Assembly: GCA_964441945.1 (NCBI GenBank) | Contig: CAYTWB010000085.1 | Coordinates: forward strand, 1 to 15,480 | Reading direction: 5' to 3' | Origin: JADGQM01 sp964441945 | Lineage (GTDB): Bacteria; Desulfobacterota; Syntrophobacteria; Syntrophobacterales; Syntrophobacteraceae | Length of the DNA: 15,480 bases | Shown here: positions 14,751 through 15,480 of the stretch, piece after piece | Numbering within the stretch: the stretch's first letter is position 1 | How the letters are laid out: every line of letters starts with the position of its first letter | Translations under genes and position numbers: made by a program | Notes under the pieces: model-generated | The model's database searches: none | What the model was told of the DNA's origin: nothing | Seen by the model: only the letters and a program-made list of their open reading frames with translations

Positions 14751-14821
14751 CAAAAGGAGGATTTTAGAACAGATTCAGCACTATACAAGAAATCCCCCCT
14801 GCCCCCCTTTGAAAAAGGGGG
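14751..14821. mobile_element. Poly-C/poly-G inverted-repeat mini-element, copy 2
   Basis: CAAAAGGAGGATTTT (14751-14765) and AAATCCCCCCTGCCCCCC plus TTTG (14790-14811) form imperfect inverted ends around a core containing GATTCAGCACTATACAAG. That core is clearly related to GAATCAGCATCATACAAC in the element at 1852-1929. The right end again continues as a CCCCCTTTG/AAAAAGGGGG hairpin. No gene is inside. Confidence 0.6.
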
Positions 14822-14916
14822 CGAGCGAATATACCGGCTTTCACGCGCTAAAGACCGTCTTGGCCGCGTCCTCCCATGATATCTGGAAAAGGGGGGAGCG
14901 AATAGGTCAACTTTCA
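14812..14916. repeat. Direct repeats of AAAAGGGGG-GAGCGAATA
   Basis: The segments 14812-14844 and 14887-14916 share AAAAGGGGG, GAGCGAATA and CTTTCAC in the same order. They appear to be two tails of the poly-C element family placed head to tail, remnants of repeated insertion near the DUF559 cassette. Confidence 0.45.
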
Positions 14917-14984
14917 CCTTTAGGTGTGACTCACAGTCCAGTGAAAATAGCCTGTTATCGTCCCCACGGGGCCGGGTGTGCCCA

Positions 14985-15429
14985 GCTCCCCCCTTTTTTT
15001 CAAAGGGGGGGCGGGGGGGATTTAGGAGCTCATCTGCTTTTTTATCATTCGAAAAATGACTTCAACAACCCCTGCTGTCTCATTGAGTACCTGCCTGCTG
15101 TCAAAACGCAAGACTGTTAGACCCATACCGGCAAGATACTCATCCCTTTCCCGGTCGCTTTTCCTGTGGTCTTCCAGCAAATGCTGACTTCCATCGACCT
15201 CAATCACCAACTGTGCACTCGGCGCATAGAAATCTACGATATACCTGCCAATGGGTTTCTGTCGGTAGAACTGGACGCCCTCGAGTTGCTTGCGACGCAA
15301 GCGTGACCATAGGGCATTCTCACTATCAGTGAGGTTTCTTCTCAAGGCGCGGCCTTTTCCCTTGAGTCCTGGATCATATCGAAGCCATGCGTTCATGTTT
15401 CAAAATCCCCCCTGCCCTCCTTTGAAAAA
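14985..15429. mobile_element. Candidate DUF559 cassette bounded by inverted poly-C/poly-G repeats
   Basis: The left end (14994-15023) reads TTTCAAAGGGGGG then GCGGGGGGGATTT. The right end (15403-15429) reads AAATCCCCCCTGCCCTCC then TTTGAAAAA, its near-exact inverse. The enclosed DUF559 gene fills the space: its TAA stop overlaps the left repeat, and its ATG is 6 bases inside the right repeat. The left end extends into an outer hairpin arm to about 14985. No target duplication could be defined. Mobility is inferred from the structure and the gene-less relatives at 1852-1929 and 14751-14821. Confidence 0.5.
15022..15396 (-). CDS. DUF559 endonuclease-like protein (VSR/PD-(D/E)XK fold)
   Basis: This 124-residue protein is complete for the DUF559 family. 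An N-terminal basic helix (RRNLTDSENALWSRLRRKQ, 19-37) is followed by the nuclease core. D55 lies in YIVDFYAP and E66 and D68 in VIEVDGSQH (64-71), with DRERDEYL (81-88) and GLTVLRF (92-98). These are the expected acidic residues of the very-short-patch-repair-like restriction fold. No in vivo substrate is established for this family, so a specific reaction should not be assumed. The ATG at 15396 has only a GGGGGG tract about 10 bases upstream, supplied by the flanking repeat. It has no partner gene nearby and stands apart from the pilus operon, which fits a selfish or repeat-associated gene. Confidence 0.88.
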   Translation of the reverse strand: MNAWLRYDPGLKGKGRALRRNLTDSENALWSRLRRKQLEGVQFYRQKPIGRYIVDFYAPSAQLVIEVDGSQHLLEDHRKSDRERDEYLAGMGLTVLRFDSRQVLNETAGVVEVIFRMIKKQMSS

Positions 15430-15452
15430 CTGACAATTACCCACACATGCCC

Positions 15453-15464
15453 CCATAGCTATGG
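15453..15464. repeat. 12-bp perfect palindrome
   Basis: CCATAGCTATGG is fully self-complementary, just outside the right end of the DUF559 cassette. It may be an operator of a gene beyond the window or coincidence. Confidence 0.3.
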
Positions 15465-15480
15465 TCCATGTCTGAGGTGG

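Noticed and set aside
14566..15120. Plus-strand open frame of about 184 codons
   Set aside because: It translates straight through three repeat elements and the end of the DUF559 gene; no domain is visible.
14985..15429. Classical IS element
   Set aside because: No DDE, HUH or serine/tyrosine recombinase is encoded, and no target duplication could be defined. Mobility is therefore proposed only from the inverted repeats.

Overview
The window looks like a chromosomal segment from a GC-rich Gram-negative bacterium, most likely a Desulfobacterota (former deltaproteobacterial) lineage. That placement is inference. It rests on the dense GTCATTCCGGC-type palindromes, the poly-C/poly-G REP-like repeats, the tandem TMTC-like membrane/TPR proteins and the sigma-54 pilus control. 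No rRNA, tRNA or CRISPR array is visible. Nine protein genes occupy about 2.1-15.4 kb. The first 2.1 kb and the intergenic stretches are packed with small repeats.

Layout. (1) 1-2123 has no convincing gene and holds several families of short palindromic or inverted-repeat elements, including two near-identical 130-bp MITE-like elements, each flanked by a 5-bp direct repeat. (2) 2124-6133, minus strand, is a three-gene operon: a polyprenyl-phosphate glycosyltransferase (GtrB/CsbB type), a GtrA flippase and a YfhO-type GT-C membrane protein. This is the known architecture for making, flipping and transferring a lipid-linked sugar outside the membrane. (3) 6134-6433 is a divergent promoter region. 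(4) 6434-10941, plus strand, is a second glycosylation operon: a soluble DPM-like GT2 enzyme followed by two tandem paralogous TMTC-like integral membrane proteins with C-terminal TPRs. (5) 11261-14515, minus strand, is a type IV pilus/type II secretion-like cluster: a GspF/PilC platform protein, a membrane-tethered sigma-54 activator with no receiver domain, and a prepilin. A near-consensus -24/-12 promoter and an upstream inverted repeat lie in front of the pilin. (6) 14516-15480 is repeat-rich and contains a DUF559 (VSR-like) endonuclease gene bracketed almost to the base by inverted copies of a C6-T-G-C6 repeat.

How the parts may work together. The two divergent operons each pair a cytoplasmic GT-A enzyme with one or more GT-C-like membrane transferases that would act on the periplasmic side. 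The adjacent pilin has a Ser/Thr/Gly/Ala-rich C-terminus, so pilin or surface-protein glycosylation is a reasonable but unproven hypothesis. The sigma-54 activator probably drives the pilin promoter next to it. Direct copies of the same composite repeat sit outside both ends of the gene block (about 1.8 kb and 14.6 kb).

The most unusual items are the DUF559 cassette with its non-autonomous-looking relatives, the MITE-like elements with 5-bp target duplications, the bacterial TMTC-plus-DPM pairing, and the membrane-anchored enhancer-binding protein beside its probable target promoter.
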